Positions 8,835 through 21,408 are shown, numbered from the stretch's first letter. The stretch is 64,000 bases of DNA from UBA6144 sp964399165 (GCA_964399165.1 CAYNPO010000004.1:62001-126000), one strand, 5' to 3'. A program made the numbers and translations. The notes: a model not told the origin generated them from the sequence alone.

Positions 8835-8940
8835 CAGAATCCTCCTTGGTTGTTGATCCCTCACCGCAGTCCGTGGTGATCTTTTTCCCAACCTTGAGAA
8901 ACAGATGAGCATCCTTGCTCTGGCGTATTTTTTCTAACGT

Positions 8941-8959
8941 GTTCCCGTTCAAGGGGAAC
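8941..8959. promoter_or_regulatory. Inverted repeat upstream of flagellin
   Basis: GTTCCC at 8941-8946 and GGGAAC at 8954-8959 form a 6-bp inverted repeat, about 107 bp upstream of the flagellin start codon and in the region between divergent genes. It could be a regulator site or a transcript hairpin. No further evidence. Confidence 0.25.
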
Positions 8960-9121
8960 GCACCTCGTTTCGGAGCGCCCTGGGGGAACTTAAGGCTCGG
9001 CTTGCGGTTTCAGCCGGGCACACCGGAAAAAACGTTTTTGGGAAGAGATTCCGCCTCTTGGAAAAACGGAGTGAAACGCTCTTGGTCGCCATCCTCCCCG
9101 CGGGCGGGTAGAATGACCCCT

Positions 9122-9493
9122 ATGAAACCCATTTACGAGCGAGTTTTGCTGGTCCAGCCCCAAGAGGAGCTGCGCTCCTACACGGCCCGTCTGTTGGGGG
9201 AAATCGGATTCCGACACGTGTTGCAGGCATCAACCCTCGTGCAGGCGGCCCAACTCTTGGAGTCGGCGAGGCGTAAAAAGCAAACGGTGCAATTGGTGGT
9301 GTGCGACGACTCTCTCTCCGACGGTGCCCTCGCAGTACAGGGTCTGGACGCTTCCCTGCCCTTCCTGACGGTGAGTGACGCGCACAATCCCCGCAATGTC
9401 CGCCTGGCGGCGAGGGGGGGCGTCTCCCGCATGGTCTTCCGGCCCTATGGGATGGAGCGCCTGGGCCGCGCCGTGGAAGCCGCCCTTAGCTGA
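9122..9493 (+). CDS. Single-domain receiver-like protein, degenerate
   Basis: 123 aa from the ATG at 9122 (an ATG at 9113 is an alternative). The pattern of a CheY-like receiver is visible: beta strand RVLLVQ, helix, VVCDDSLSDG around the candidate phospho-acceptor Asp62/Asp63, FLTVSDA in place of the Thr/Ser strand, and VFRPYG. The acidic pair that binds magnesium after strand 1 is replaced by Gln/Pro, and the invariant Lys of the KP motif is Arg. It may therefore not be phosphorylated normally. There is no output domain. Its 3' end overlaps the convergent metallophosphoesterase gene by 8 bp. Partner unknown. Confidence 0.65.
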   Translation: MKPIYERVLLVQPQEELRSYTARLLGEIGFRHVLQASTLVQAAQLLESARRKKQTVQLVVCDDSLSDGALAVQGLDASLPFLTVSDAHNPRNVRLAARGGVSRMVFRPYGMERLGRAVEAALS

Positions 9494-10634
9494 ACTCGCG
9501 GTAAGGGGAAGTGTCAGTTCCCAGCCAAACCTTGAGGTCGACCTCCACCTGCTCCTCGAAACGCGTGGGATCCGGTTCGACGGCGTAGCTAGCCACCCGG
9601 GCGTAGGGCAGGGACTGGGCGTGGTTCCATTGCGCCAAATCCAGGTTCACCATGTTGGTCCAGGTGCCCGTGTTGATGAAAACGGTGCCGTCGTTATACA
9701 GCCGCAAGGTCGGGTTGTGGGTGTGTCCCACGATAAGCACACGGGCGTCCGGACGGCCTTGGAAGAACTCGCGGGTGAGGCTCTCGTAGTCCTGGAAAAG
9801 GGTGAGCTCCCGGGCCAAGTCCTTCACCACCTGTCTCCACCCCACCTTGAGCATGATGTAGTGCCAGAACCGGACCATGAAGTAGTAATAGAAGTTGCTC
9901 AGGACGAAACGCAGGATGAAGAAGGTGTCGAAGATGAGGCCGTGGATGATGAAGTGTTTGATGGGTCTCACGGCGTTGATGTAGGGGCGCTCCTGCTTGT
10001 AGCGGTTGATCACGTTGGTGACGTAGTAAGACCCCCAGGAAGGGATGAAGTACCGTTGTCCGTCCTGGGCCGCGACCACGGACCTGTCGGGATCGAACTC
10101 ATGGGCCCGCTCATACTGGTGGCCATGCTGGATGTAAACGCCGGGGATCGGCACGTGCACGTCCAGGTCATTACGCAGGTCCAACTTGCCCTGCAGCTCC
10201 GGCCCGAAGAAGGCCTTGAATTCGACCTTGAGGGCGTCGAAGACCAACTCGGCGTCATGGTTGCCGATGATGTACGTGATCTTCTTATTGGGCTTTTCCA
10301 GGAAGGCCTTGAGGGCCTGCATGACACCCCGGTGGGCGCGCATGATCATGCGCAACTTTTCCACGGCGGCGGCTTCGCTCCAGAACTCGTCGTCGAAGAA
10401 CTCCACGTAGGGCACGGCCAGGAAATCCAGGAAATCCCCGTTGATCACCAACTCGACATCGCGCTGCTCGTAGTCTCCCTCGCTGTGGTAGTGCAAGAAG
10501 TCCACCAGCTCAGCGTCGTAATGGAAATCCTCGAGCATGTTGCGACGGCCGCGCACCTGCTTACCCGCCCCCAGGTGGAGGTCGGAGATCACCAGAACCA
10601 ATTTATGAAAGTCATTGCCTCGGCGGGATTTCAT
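9486..10634 (-). CDS. Calcineurin-like metallophosphoesterase (LpxH/COG2908-like)
   Basis: 382 aa. All metal-binding motifs are present in order: SDLHLG (17-22), NGDFLDF, IGNHD, QHGHQYER and VGHTHNP. The N-terminal part resembles UDP-2,3-diacylglucosamine hydrolases, but the protein is about 140 residues longer than LpxH, and a hydrophobic aromatic stretch near residues 225-255 (FIIHGLIFDTFFILRFVL) could associate with the membrane. Substrate unknown. The start ATG overlaps the upstream secreted-protein gene by 23 bp; no other Met is available before the first motif. Last gene of a uvrB-led minus-strand group. Confidence 0.8.
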   Translation of the reverse strand: MKSRRGNDFHKLVLVISDLHLGAGKQVRGRRNMLEDFHYDAELVDFLHYHSEGDYEQRDVELVINGDFLDFLAVPYVEFFDDEFWSEAAAVEKLRMIMRAHRGVMQALKAFLEKPNKKITYIIGNHDAELVFDALKVEFKAFFGPELQGKLDLRNDLDVHVPIPGVYIQHGHQYERAHEFDPDRSVVAAQDGQRYFIPSWGSYYVTNVINRYKQERPYINAVRPIKHFIIHGLIFDTFFILRFVLSNFYYYFMVRFWHYIMLKVGWRQVVKDLARELTLFQDYESLTREFFQGRPDARVLIVGHTHNPTLRLYNDGTVFINTGTWTNMVNLDLAQWNHAQSLPYARVASYAVEPDPTRFEEQVEVDLKVWLGTDTSPYREFS

Positions 10635-10962
10635 AGGGGCCTTTGCCGAAAACCAGCACCACTTCCTGGAAGGCAGGGGCCAGCAGGCGGAACGCGACGG
10701 GCACGCCGCCCTCCTGACGGAATTCCACAGTACGCGACTCGTTGGGCTTGACCGCCACGAACTTCAGGTCGCGCCCGTTTGCGGTGAACTTGCCCACCAG
10801 GTCCGAAAGCGATTGGTTTTCCACCGCCACCGCATACTGTGCGGACGCCTTGGGTGGGGCCTCCACCCGCACGCCACGGTCGCTGACCTGGATCTTGAAC
10901 ATCTCGACCGCCGCCCAGGCGGGAGCGTGAAGCAGAAAAGCAAGGAGGGCGGCTTTGATCAC
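10612..10962 (-). CDS. Secreted small protein of unknown function
   Basis: 116 aa with a signal peptide (AALLAFLLHAPAWA, cleavage around residue 17). The mature part is beta-rich in appearance with no cysteines, and the sequence VVLVFGKGPYEIPPRQ at the end. Its cupredoxin-like size and features are not enough to name a family. It overlaps uvrB by 4 bp (ATGA) and the metallophosphoesterase by 23 bp, so all three are coupled. Confidence 0.6.
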   Translation of the reverse strand: MIKAALLAFLLHAPAWAAVEMFKIQVSDRGVRVEAPPKASAQYAVAVENQSLSDLVGKFTANGRDLKFVAVKPNESRTVEFRQEGGVPVAFRLLAPAFQEVVLVFGKGPYEIPPRQ

Positions 10963-12956
10963 AGCATGAACCTCAATTCGGCGAGGCGTTTCGCCTCATC
11001 CCTCAAGCGGGCGGCTTCCTCGAAGCGGAGTTCGGCGGCAGCCGCCTTCATGTCCTTCTTCAATTCCATAATCTTAGCATCAATGGCCTCAGGGGTGAGC
11101 GCCTGATCCGCCTTGCTAGTTTTCCGACCCTTCTGCTCCCCTTTCTTGGCTCCGCGGAGAATCTCGATGACTCCCCCAGAAACCTTCTTGAGTACGGTTG
11201 CAGGAACCACCCCCTTGTCGCGGTTCCACGCGTCCTGTTTTTCCCGACGGGCCCGGGTGATTTCCATGGCCTCACGGATGCTGCGGGTGACCTGGAACCC
11301 ATATAGGAGGACCCGACCCTCGCTGTTACGGGCAGCCCGGCCGATGGTTTGGATCAGGGAACGGGTGGAACGCAAGAACCCTTCCTTATCCGCGTCGAGT
11401 ATCCCGACCAGGGCCACTTCCGGGAGGTCCAGGCCCTCCCGCAGGAGGTTGATCCCGACCAGCACGTCGAATTCGCCCAATCGCAGATCACGCAGGATTT
11501 CCATACGCTCCAGAGTATCAATGTCGGAATGGAGGTAGCGCACTCGGACGCCCACGCCCTTGTAGAAGGCGGTGAGCTCTTCCGCGAGCTTCTTAGTCAG
11601 GGTGGTGATGAGCACCCGGTGCCCGGCCGCCACGGCCTTGCGGACTTCCACCAGCATGTCGTCCACCTGGTTCTTGGCGTCCCGGAATTCCACCACGGGG
11701 TCGAGTAACCCGGTGGGACGGATGATTTGCTCCACATATTCGCCACCGGACTTCTCCAACTCGTACTCCGCGGGGGTCGCCGATACGTAGAGCACGTCGT
11801 CTAGGCGGGCCTCGAACTCGGTGAACTTCAAAGGGCGGTTGTCCAGGGCACTGGGCAGGCGGAAACCGTACTCCACAAGCGTTTCCTTCCGGGCGCGGTC
11901 GCCGCGGTACATGCCGCCTACTTGGGAGACCGTGATGTGAGATTCGTCCACGATGAGCAAAAAGTCCTTCTTGAAATAATCCACCAAGGTCGGGGGCGGG
12001 TCCCCCGGGGCGGCGCCGGTGAGGTGGCGGGAATAGTTCTCGATGCCGGGGCAAAAACCCATCTCTTCCATCATCTCCAAGTCGAGCAACGTGCGTTGGG
12101 AGAGCCGCTGGGCCTCCACTAGGCGGGAAGCCCCCTCCAGCTCCTTCAGCCGTTCGCGCAACTCGAACTTGATGCCGTCCAGGGCGCTCTTCATCTTCTC
12201 CTTGCCCACCACGTAGTGGCTGGAGGGATAAACCACCACCCGCGAAAGGGACTGCAGGACTTTCCCGCGCAAAGGATCCACCAGGTAGAGGCCATCCACC
12301 ACGTCGTCGAAGAACTCCACCCGGATCACCTGGGCGTCCTCGTGGGCAGGGAACACTTCCACCACGTCCCCGCGCACGCGGAACGTGCCGCGCTTGAAAT
12401 CCACGTCGTTGCGTTGGTACTGGATCGCCACCAGAGCGCGCAGGAACTCGTCGCGGTCCCATTTGTCCTGGGTGAAAAGTGTCAGCTTCTGGGCCCCATA
12501 CTCCTCGGGGGATCCAATGCCGTAAATGCAGCTCACCGAGGCCACCACGATGACGTCGTCCCGCTCGAGGAGGGAGCGGGTGGCGGCATGGCGGAGTTTG
12601 TCGATCTCCTCGTTTACCGCCGAGTCTTTCTCGATGTAGGTGTCGGTCCCGGGAACGTAAGCCTCGGGCTGATAGTAGTCGTAATACGAGACGAAATACT
12701 CCACGGCGTTGTTCGGGAAGAACTCCTTGAACTCGGCGAAGAGCTGGGCGGCGAGGGTTTTGTTCGGCGCCAACACTAAAGTCTTTTTCTGGAGGCGCTG
12801 GATCACTTGGGCCATGGTGAAGGTCTTGCCCGAACCGGTCACGCCCAGGAGGGTCTGGTGCTTGCGCCCCCGTCGGAATTCCGACGCTATCTGCTCGATG
12901 GCGGCGGGCTGATCCCCTTGGGGACTGAACTTGGAAACTAACTCGAAACCTGCCAT
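10959..12956 (-). CDS. uvrB: Excinuclease ABC subunit B
   Basis: 665 aa, full length. Walker A GVTGSGKT (38-45), the aromatic beta-hairpin region (YFVSYYDYYQPEAYVPG), helicase motifs further on (LLIVDESH, VSATPAEYE, INLLREGLDLPEVAL, QTIGRAARNSEGRV), and a C-terminal UVR domain (AAELRFEEAARLRDEAKRL) for binding UvrC. It damage-checks DNA with UvrA and recruits UvrC in nucleotide excision repair. It heads a minus-strand group with a 4-bp overlap to the next gene. I saw no clear LexA-type box upstream. Confidence 0.98.
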   Translation of the reverse strand: MAGFELVSKFSPQGDQPAAIEQIASEFRRGRKHQTLLGVTGSGKTFTMAQVIQRLQKKTLVLAPNKTLAAQLFAEFKEFFPNNAVEYFVSYYDYYQPEAYVPGTDTYIEKDSAVNEEIDKLRHAATRSLLERDDVIVVASVSCIYGIGSPEEYGAQKLTLFTQDKWDRDEFLRALVAIQYQRNDVDFKRGTFRVRGDVVEVFPAHEDAQVIRVEFFDDVVDGLYLVDPLRGKVLQSLSRVVVYPSSHYVVGKEKMKSALDGIKFELRERLKELEGASRLVEAQRLSQRTLLDLEMMEEMGFCPGIENYSRHLTGAAPGDPPPTLVDYFKKDFLLIVDESHITVSQVGGMYRGDRARKETLVEYGFRLPSALDNRPLKFTEFEARLDDVLYVSATPAEYELEKSGGEYVEQIIRPTGLLDPVVEFRDAKNQVDDMLVEVRKAVAAGHRVLITTLTKKLAEELTAFYKGVGVRVRYLHSDIDTLERMEILRDLRLGEFDVLVGINLLREGLDLPEVALVGILDADKEGFLRSTRSLIQTIGRAARNSEGRVLLYGFQVTRSIREAMEITRARREKQDAWNRDKGVVPATVLKKVSGGVIEILRGAKKGEQKGRKTSKADQALTPEAIDAKIMELKKDMKAAAAELRFEEAARLRDEAKRLAELRFML

Positions 12957-13169
12957 GAAAACTTCCTGGAGAAGGCCCTTGCCAAGGTTGTCCCGCTATG
13001 GGAAAAATCCTGAAACCACCGGCAGAGGGAAACCCGATGCAAGGATGCCCAGCCATCCCGCTTCTTCGTGCGAACCCGATTTTCCACCCGCAAAAATCCC
13101 CTGTCACTCTTCTTTTCCCCCCATTTCATTCCCCGACCGACCTGTTCCATCACCTGGTGAAGGAGAACC

Positions 13170-14066
13170 GTGCCCAAGCACTTCATCGCGCTCGCTGACC
13201 TGTCCGTCCCCACCATCCTGTCCGTTTTGGACAGGGCCCACTTTTTCTCCCAACAACACCGCTCCGCTTTCCCTCCCCTCCTGGCCCGCCGGGTGATCGC
13301 CAACGTGTTCTTCGAACCCAGCACCCGCACGCGCATCTCCTTTGAGATGGCAGCCAAGCGACTGGGGGCCGAGGTCATCAATTTCGATCTTTCAAACTCC
13401 AGCGTGAAGAAAGGGGAAACCCTTTACGACACCCTCCGCACGCTTGAGAGCATCGGCGCGGACGCCCTGGTTCTGCGCCACTCGGACGACCGGGTGTTCG
13501 AGGGCCTCCTGCCTCGTATGACGGCCCCCCTGGTCAACGGCGGCGCGGGCAAGCACGAGCACCCCAGCCAATGCCTGCTGGATCTCCTCACCCTCCGGCA
13601 AGAGTTCGGCCGGCTGGAAGGCCTCCAGCTCATGATCGTCGGCGACATCCGACACAGCCGCGTGGCCGGCTCCATGATGCTGGTGGCCTCGCGGCTGGGC
13701 CTGCAGGTCACCCTGTGCGGCCCGGAGGACCTGCTCCCCTCCTCTCCCCCGCCCCATTGCCGGGTGGGCGGCTGGGATGATCTAGGCCGCATGGACGCGG
13801 TCATGTGCCTGCGCAACCAGACTGAGCGCCACGAAGGGCTGGCCTTGGGGCCTGCCGCTTTCCATGAGAGCTGGGGCCTCACCGCGGCCCGCGCCGCCCG
13901 CATGAAGCCAGGCGCGATCATCATGCACCCCGCCCCGGTGAACCGTGGGGTGGAAATCGCCGACGAATTAGTGGAGGCGCCCGCCTCCCGCATCTTCACG
14001 CAAATGGCCAACGGGGTTTTCGTCCGCATGGCGGTCCTCGAATGGGCCCTGGAAAGGGAAGGTTGA
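13170..14066 (+). CDS. pyrB: Aspartate carbamoyltransferase catalytic subunit
   Basis: 298 aa starting at a GTG codon (13170) preceded by AAGGAG. The carbamoyl-phosphate motif FFEPSTRTRISFE (STRTR at 51-55), the SSVKKGE loop with the essential Lys, and HPAPVNRGVEI near the C-terminus are present. It condenses carbamoyl phosphate and aspartate, the first committed step of pyrimidine synthesis. No pyrI regulatory subunit gene is adjacent. First gene of a pyr operon; carA starts 2 bp after its stop. The 213-bp gap to divergent uvrB must hold both promoters, but I recognised no PyrR-type attenuator. Confidence 0.95.
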   Translation: MPKHFIALADLSVPTILSVLDRAHFFSQQHRSAFPPLLARRVIANVFFEPSTRTRISFEMAAKRLGAEVINFDLSNSSVKKGETLYDTLRTLESIGADALVLRHSDDRVFEGLLPRMTAPLVNGGAGKHEHPSQCLLDLLTLRQEFGRLEGLQLMIVGDIRHSRVAGSMMLVASRLGLQVTLCGPEDLLPSSPPPHCRVGGWDDLGRMDAVMCLRNQTERHEGLALGPAAFHESWGLTAARAARMKPGAIIMHPAPVNRGVEIADELVEAPASRIFTQMANGVFVRMAVLEWALEREG

Positions 14067-14068
14067 AC

Positions 14069-15139
14069 ATGTCCGCACTATGCCTCTGGCTGGAAAACGG
14101 TGACCGCTTCGAGGGCAACTCCTTCGGGGCCGACGTCGCCGAGACCTCCCTCCTGGGGGAGCTGGTGTTCAACACGAGCATGACCGGCTACCAGGAGATC
14201 CTCTCCGACCCCTCCTACTGCGACCAGATCGTGGTCATGACTTACCCGCTCATCGGGCAGTACGGGGTCAACAAAGACGATTTCGAGGCCATGGTTCCCG
14301 CGCTCAAGGGCCTAGTGGTGCGCGAAGCTTGCGCTGCCCCCTCGAACTGGCGCTCTGAGTACAGTCTCCCACAACTCCTACGCGAGTTCGGCGTGCCCGC
14401 CATCGAGGGCCTCGACACCCGCCTCCTCACCAAGCGCATCCGAGAGCGTGGGGCCATGCGCGCGCTCTTCGCCCACCCCGACGTGCCCAAGGCCAAGGCC
14501 ATGGCACTATTGTCAACCCCGCTGGGGCGCGACCAAATCCCCCGGGTCTCGGTACGCCAGGCAATCCATTTTCCGGGTGAAGGCAAGCGCGTGGTCCTCA
14601 TGGACTTCGGTTACAAGAAGAACATCCTCCGCTCGCTCCTACAGAGAGGCTGTGACGTGGTGGTGGTTCCTTGGGACTCCTCGGTGGACGCCATCCGCCG
14701 CTTCAAACCGGACGGGGTCATGCTCTCCAACGGTCCCGGAGACCCTAAGGACGCCTCCGCTACGCTGCCGGTCATCCGGGAACTCCAGCAGCACTACCCG
14801 CTAATGGCCATTTGCATGGGCCACCAGCTCTTTGCCCTCGCCAACGGGGCCGATACCGAGAAACTCAAGTTTGGCCACCGCGGGGCCAACCACCCGGTGA
14901 AGGATCTCCCCTCCGGCCGCACCTTCATGAGTTCCCAGAACCACGGCTACGCTGTGACGGAAGGGTCCTTGGCCAACACGTCCTTGGAGCTGACGCAGAT
15001 CAATCTGAACGACGGCACCGTGGAGGGGCTGCGCCACCGCACCCTCCCCGCCTTCTCCGTGCAATACCACCCCGAAGCCTGCCCAGGCCCGGAAGACACC
15101 GCCTGGCTGTTTGACGCGTTCATCGCCAGCATGAAGTGA
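14069..15139 (+). CDS. carA: Carbamoyl-phosphate synthase small subunit
   Basis: 356 aa from the ATG at 14069, with GGAAAGGGAAGG just upstream. The N-terminal CPSase domain (residues 1-150) is followed by a class I glutamine amidotransferase domain with nucleophile Cys249 in AICMGHQL and a HPEA motif near residue 338. It hydrolyses glutamine and passes ammonia to CarB. It follows pyrB by 2 bp and precedes carB by 7 bp, so dosage is coupled. Confidence 0.96.
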   Translation: MSALCLWLENGDRFEGNSFGADVAETSLLGELVFNTSMTGYQEILSDPSYCDQIVVMTYPLIGQYGVNKDDFEAMVPALKGLVVREACAAPSNWRSEYSLPQLLREFGVPAIEGLDTRLLTKRIRERGAMRALFAHPDVPKAKAMALLSTPLGRDQIPRVSVRQAIHFPGEGKRVVLMDFGYKKNILRSLLQRGCDVVVVPWDSSVDAIRRFKPDGVMLSNGPGDPKDASATLPVIRELQQHYPLMAICMGHQLFALANGADTEKLKFGHRGANHPVKDLPSGRTFMSSQNHGYAVTEGSLANTSLELTQINLNDGTVEGLRHRTLPAFSVQYHPEACPGPEDTAWLFDAFIASMK

Positions 15140-15146
15140 GGTTCCC

Positions 15147-18325
<3,179 letters not shown>

Positions 18326-18329
<4 letters not shown>

Positions 18330-19015
18330 ACCACAAGGTCGCCATCGCCTTCGACCGGACGGAGTGGGACGAGGTGGACCACCTCGCCCGCACGCTCCGG
18401 GGCAGCGGCTGCTGGGCCAAGGTGGGCATGGAACTCTACTACGCCCAAGGCCCAAAAGTGGTGGAGCACCTGCATGGCATGGGCTTCCCGGTCTTCCTCG
18501 ACCTGAAACTCCACGACATCCCTAACACCGTGGAGAAGGCCCTCGCCAACCTCCTCAAACTTCCGATCGCCCTCACCAATGTGCACGCTGCCGGTGGGCG
18601 CGCCATGATGGAAGGGGCCCGCAAGGCCCTGGAGAGATCCGGCAACACCGGCGCCAAGGTCATCGCCGTCACGCAACTCACCAGCACCGACCAGGACACC
18701 ATGAACCGTGAGCTGGGCATCCCCGGCAAGCTGGAGGACGCGGTGCTTGCCTACGCCAAGCTAGCCAGCGAGGCGGGCCTCACCGGCGTAGTTTGCTCCC
18801 CACACGAGGTGGCTGCCATCAAGCGTGGTGTGCATCCCGAGTTCTTCTGCCTCACTCCCGGCATCCGCGCCGCAGGCGGAGAGACTCATGACCAAAAACG
18901 CCACATGACCGCCGCCCGGGCCCTGGAACAAGGGTCAGACCTCATCGTGGTGGGCCGCCAGATCACCCAGGCCCCCGACCCCGCCCGCGCCCTCGCGGAA
19001 CTCTTCAAGGATTGA
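18326..19015 (+). CDS. pyrF: Orotidine 5'-phosphate decarboxylase
   Basis: 229 aa from the GTG at 18326, which overlaps the carB stop (GTGA). The frame is open upstream inside carB, but homology begins at HKVAIAFD. The catalytic DLKLHDIPNTV motif (Asp59-x-Lys61-x-x-Asp64), VHAAGG, and GIRAAG followed by VVGRQIT phosphate-binding loop are all present. It decarboxylates OMP to UMP, the last step of the pathway. pyrE starts 4 bp downstream. Confidence 0.96.
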
Positions 19016-19018
19016 AAC

Positions 19019-19645
19019 ATGGCCCATGACCCCGCCCTCATCGCCCAGGCCCTGCTCGAGAATCAGGCCGTCTTCCTCCGCCCCGAAGACCCCTTCACCT
19101 GGACCTCCGGCATCAAATCCCCCATCTACTGCGACAACCGCCTGCTCATCGCCCTGCCCACGGTCCGCCGCCAGGTCACCCGCGCCTTCGCTGACCTCGT
19201 GTCCAATATGACCGTCAAACCCGAGGTCATCGCGGGCACCGCTACCGCCGGCATTCCCTGGGCGGCCTGGCTGGCCGAGGCCACGGGCCTTCCGATGGTC
19301 TACGTGCGCTCTTCTGCCAAGTCCCACGGTCGACAAAACCTCATCGAGGGGAAACTCACCCCCGGCCAAAGCGTGCTCTTGGTGGAAGACCTCGTCTCCA
19401 CGGGCAAAAGTTCCTTGGCGGCGGTGGAAGCCTTGCGGGAGGCCCAAGGGAAAGTCCTCGCCGTGACCTCGCTGTTCCACTACAATTTTCCCCAGGCGCA
19501 CGATGTGTTTAAGCAGAGCGGCATAAGCTGCCTTCCCCTTTGCACGTTGGATGACATGCTGACCTGGGCCGAAGGCCACGGGAAGCTGCGCCCCCAACAG
19601 GCCGAGGACATCCGCACATGGCGAAGAGAGACGCGCTTTCCCTGA
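19019..19645 (+). CDS. pyrE: Orotate phosphoribosyltransferase
   Basis: 208 aa. The PRPP-binding motif VLLVEDLVSTGKSS lies at about 119-132; FTWTSGIKSPIYCDNR near the N-terminus is typical of PyrE; and GTATAGIPWA with RSSAKSHG forms the active-site loop. It converts orotate and PRPP to OMP. It sits in the pyr operon after pyrF, and its last 28 bp overlap the start of lysA in another frame. Confidence 0.96.
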   Translation: MAHDPALIAQALLENQAVFLRPEDPFTWTSGIKSPIYCDNRLLIALPTVRRQVTRAFADLVSNMTVKPEVIAGTATAGIPWAAWLAEATGLPMVYVRSSAKSHGRQNLIEGKLTPGQSVLLVEDLVSTGKSSLAAVEALREAQGKVLAVTSLFHYNFPQAHDVFKQSGISCLPLCTLDDMLTWAEGHGKLRPQQAEDIRTWRRETRFP

Positions 19646-20916
19646 ATTCCCCCCTGCACTACAAGAAAGGCGAGCTGTGCCTCGATGGCACCTCCCTGCG
19701 CAAAGTAGCTTCCCAGTACCCCACCCCGTTCTTTCTCTATGACCAACAGACCCTGATGGCCAATTACCAGGAGTTCGCCGGTGAAGCCCTGGCCGTGGGC
19801 CTCCAGCGCCCGTTGGTTTGCTTCGCGCTCAAGTCCAACTCCAACAAAGAGCTGCTCAAGCTCCTGGCCAAGGAAGGTTGCGGCGCCGACATTGTCTCCG
19901 GCGGCGAACTCAAACGCGCTTTGGAATCCGGCATCCCCGCCGAGCGCATCGTGTTCTCCGGCGTGGGCAAGACCGAGGACGAGATCGTGCTGGCCCTCAA
20001 ATGCGGCAAGCACGGCGTCTACAGCTTCAACGTGGAATCCCTGGAGGAGCTTGAGCTCATCAACCAGGTGGCCCGCCGCCTAAAGAAGACCGCCCGGGTG
20101 TGCTTCCGCCTCAACCCCGTGGTGGTGGCCAAGACCCACAAGCACATCTCCACCGGCAACAAAACCCACAAGTTCGGCCTCTTGGCTGCCGATGTGCTCA
20201 AGGCCGCGCGCAACCCCAAGCTCTGGAAGCACTCCCGCCTGGTGGGCCTCTCTATCCACATCGGCAGCCAGTTGCTCGATCTGCGCGCCACCGGCCGCGC
20301 CATCCGCGTGATGGGCGAGCTGGCCCGCAAACTTCCCGAGCTCCCCGAGTTCCTGGACGTAGGCGGGGGTCTTGGCGTCGCCTACCACCCGGACGACAAG
20401 AAACGCCTTCCTTCCACCGCGGAGTACATGGAGCTGGTTGCGAAGTCGTTGAATGCCTCCTACTACGGTCATTTCAAGGAGACACCCACCACCCGCGTGG
20501 TCTTCGAGCCCGGCCGCCGCATCGTTGCCAACGCCGGCGTGTTCGTCATGAAAGTGCTGCGCCAGAAGGTTTCCGACGATCAGCGCTTCCTCATCGTGGA
20601 CGGGGGCATGAACGATTTCATGCGGCCCTCCATGTACGACGCCTACCACGGCCTCATCCCCGTGAAGCAAACCAAGGGCAAGACCTCCGTCACCCACGTG
20701 GTGGGGCCGATCTGCGAAACCTCGGATTGCTTCGGGCACCGGGACCTGCCGCCCTTGAAAAGCGGCGAGCTGCTGGTGCTGGCGGACGCCGGGGCCTACG
20801 GATTTAGCATGGGATCCAACTACAACCTGCGTGGAAAACCGCTTGAGCTGCTCCTCACGGGGGAGAAGAAACTCAAGGTGGTGAACAAGCCGCAAAAGTA
20901 TGAAGAGCTGAAGTAG
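19618..20916 (+). CDS. lysA: Diaminopimelate decarboxylase
   Basis: 432 aa, fold-type III PLP enzyme. The Schiff-base Lys72 is in FALKSNSN; HIGSQL, DVGGGLGV, EPGRRIVANAG and CETSDCFG (the catalytic Cys and substrate-binding region from the partner subunit) are present. It makes L-lysine from meso-diaminopimelate and so ties lysine synthesis to peptidoglycan precursor supply. It overlaps pyrE by 28 bp, so it is likely expressed with the pyrimidine operon. Confidence 0.93.
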   Translation: MAKRDALSLNSPLHYKKGELCLDGTSLRKVASQYPTPFFLYDQQTLMANYQEFAGEALAVGLQRPLVCFALKSNSNKELLKLLAKEGCGADIVSGGELKRALESGIPAERIVFSGVGKTEDEIVLALKCGKHGVYSFNVESLEELELINQVARRLKKTARVCFRLNPVVVAKTHKHISTGNKTHKFGLLAADVLKAARNPKLWKHSRLVGLSIHIGSQLLDLRATGRAIRVMGELARKLPELPEFLDVGGGLGVAYHPDDKKRLPSTAEYMELVAKSLNASYYGHFKETPTTRVVFEPGRRIVANAGVFVMKVLRQKVSDDQRFLIVDGGMNDFMRPSMYDAYHGLIPVKQTKGKTSVTHVVGPICETSDCFGHRDLPPLKSGELLVLADAGAYGFSMGSNYNLRGKPLELLLTGEKKLKVVNKPQKYEELK

Positions 20917-20919
20917 GTC

Positions 20920-21408
20920 ATGTTCCGCTTCATCCCTTTCGGGGAAGGGCACCTGGCCATCTTCCGCTCCTGGTTGGCGCAGCCTCATGTGCGGGGATTC
21001 TGGGAAGCGCCCTCGGATGAAGCCAGCCTCAGGGCCAAAATGCTCACCTCGCCGGAGGCAGGCCATGTCCGGCGCTTCGTCATCCTGGGCGAAGGCACCC
21101 CGATCGGCTATGCCCAGTATTATGATGCCACACAGTCTGATTGGCCCTGCTGGAAGTCCGAGCCATCTGGAACCTTCGGTCTGGACCTTTTAGTGGGCAA
21201 TACGGCGAGTCTAGGCTAGGGCGCAAACGCCGTGCAGGCCTTCAGCCGCTTTATCCGCCTATCCGAGCCTTCAGCCCGCTCTCTCATCGCAGACCCTTCT
21301 CCCACCAACCACCGTGCCATCCGGGCCTTCGGCAAGGCCGGTTTCACCATTGACCGGGAAATCGCCACGCCCGATGGTCCTGCCCTGCTCATGCGCATGG
21401 CCATTTAG
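20920..21408 (+). pseudogene. GNAT acetyltransferase, interrupted by an in-frame amber codon
   Basis: The first part (20920-21219) encodes an AAC(6')-like GNAT N-terminus (WLAQPHVRGFWE, GTPIGYAQYYDA) that stops at TAG (21217-21219) just inside the acetyl-CoA loop. The same frame continues without break to TAG at 21406 and encodes the expected C-terminal half (AVQAFSRFIRLSEP, then NHRAIRAFGKAGF and TPDGPALLMRMAI). A canonical GNAT here would read LGxGxxAV, so the TAG sits at the variable residue of the CoA-binding loop. A single base change (from a codon such as TTG, TGG, AAG or CAG) explains it. It starts 3 bp after lysA. A sequencing error would give the same picture. Confidence 0.8.

Noticed and set aside
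9375..10751. 458-codon plus-strand ORF opposite the metallophosphoesterase
   Set aside because: It is antisense to a gene with all five metal motifs, and its own product has no motif.
11593..13107. 504-codon minus-strand ORF in another frame of uvrB
   Set aside because: Arg/Pro-rich shadow overlapping a complete uvrB on the same strand.
21217..21219. TAG as a recoded (pyrrolysine or selenocysteine-like) codon
   Set aside because: Other genes in the window also stop at TAG without extension, and GNAT enzymes need no such residue at the loop; simple mutation is enough.
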